NCBI GenBank assembly: GCA_002699025.1 | Contig: PABA01000232.1 | Location: 1 to 64,000 of the forward strand | Source of the DNA: Sandaracinus sp. | GTDB taxonomy: Bacteria > Myxococcota_A > Polyangia > Polyangiales > Houyiibacteriaceae | Reading direction: 5' to 3' | Length of the DNA stretch: 64,000 nucleotides | Part shown: piece by piece, positions 63,883 to 64,000 of the stretch | Layout of the letters: every line of letters begins with the position of its first letter | Position numbering within the stretch: the stretch's first letter is position 1 | Position numbers and translations under genes: made by a program | The notes under the pieces: model-generated | Told to the model about the DNA's origin: nothing | Database searches by the model: none | Seen by the model: the letters and a program-made list of their open reading frames with translations, nothing else

Positions 63883-64000
63883 CTGGTCCCCAGTCAATAG
63901 CGTTGCCTCCGCAGGCTTCCGTCACCAATCCCGCAGTCATGCAGAGTCTGATAGCCGCCACAGTACCGGTCTCGTCCAGTCCGCGAGCCCCGACGGCGAT
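63875..64000 (-). CDS. C-terminal end of a gene cut by the window edge
   Basis: The minus-strand frame from the window edge reads IAVGARGLDETGTVAAIRLC, continues through TEACGGNAIDWGPDE and stops at TAG (63875-63877): 41 codons, open to the edge. It overlaps the next gene by eight bases, as in an operon, and shares its lower GC. There is too little sequence to name a family. Confidence 0.6.
   Translation of the reverse strand: MAVGARGLDETGTVAAIRLCMTAGLVTEACGGNAIDWGPDE

Overview
The window is very GC-rich DNA with near-saturated third-position G/C. Many predicted lipoproteins carry Asp/Ala/Gly-rich linkers after the lipobox. There is also an OmpA-type protein with calcium-binding repeats, a eukaryote-like Ser/Thr kinase with a propeller sensor, and dense intergenic minisatellites. 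Together these suggest a myxobacterium-like chromosome (Myxococcota, Polyangia or Sandaracinus-like). This assignment is an inference from style, not from a marker gene.

Layout. 0.1-5.3 kb: a secreted eight-IPT/TIG protein, divergent from hutU-hutI (histidine degradation). 5.4-10.6 kb: a small unknown protein, a 20-bp minisatellite, a two-gene partition-like pair (zinc-ribbon ParA plus a ribbon-helix-helix protein), an OmpA/TSP3 porin-like protein and a Cys-rich lipoprotein. 10.9-16.2 kb: parC-parE (topoisomerase IV) and a helical-repeat protein. 16.3-24.7 kb: a repeat array, a degenerate GGDEF-like protein, several lipoproteins (one in a lower-GC segment), thiD, a LysM/M23 cell-wall protein and a SLOG-fold protein. 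25-26.9 kb: a YbjQ-domain protein, then two identical initiator tRNA genes with a textbook promoter and terminators.

27.2-30.2 kb is the most unusual stretch. It is a lower-GC accessory island just downstream of the tRNAs. It encodes a tightly packed operon: a small ORF, an HTH-HNH-zinc-ribbon protein, an AvcD-type anti-phage deoxycytidylate deaminase, and an overlapping 57-residue ORF with a W-P-x-W-K motif. I read it as a phage-defence operon with an accessory nuclease-like partner.

30.2-38 kb: a broken gene, a macro-domain protein, the conserved trio DUF3604 / PpiC-like isomerase / HupE-UreJ-like membrane protein, and a von Willebrand A lipoprotein. 38-43.2 kb: mutA-mutB-meaB (methylmalonyl-CoA mutase and its GTPase chaperone). 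43.5-56.1 kb: a chain-length-determinant protein with a dead kinase-like domain, a response regulator, an operon of two surface lipoproteins (one with c-type haem sites) divergent from a serine esterase, membrane proteins, a TPR protein, and a GAF-enzyme I-like pseudoenzyme. 56.2-62.5 kb: an SDR and FAD oxidoreductase operon, a MITE-like repeat element, a receptor kinase and an outer-membrane protein. 62.8-64 kb: transposon-ATPase debris and the end of a lower-GC two-gene operon cut by the window edge.

Two genome-scale patterns stand out. First, at least 16 genes have a TAnnnT-like -10 hexamer only 6-10 nt before an ATG or GTG, which implies widespread leaderless or near-leaderless transcription. 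Second, many gene ends carry tandem repeats of distinct families, the commonest built on the small dyad GTCCGCAGGAC (about 30 copies in four arrays).
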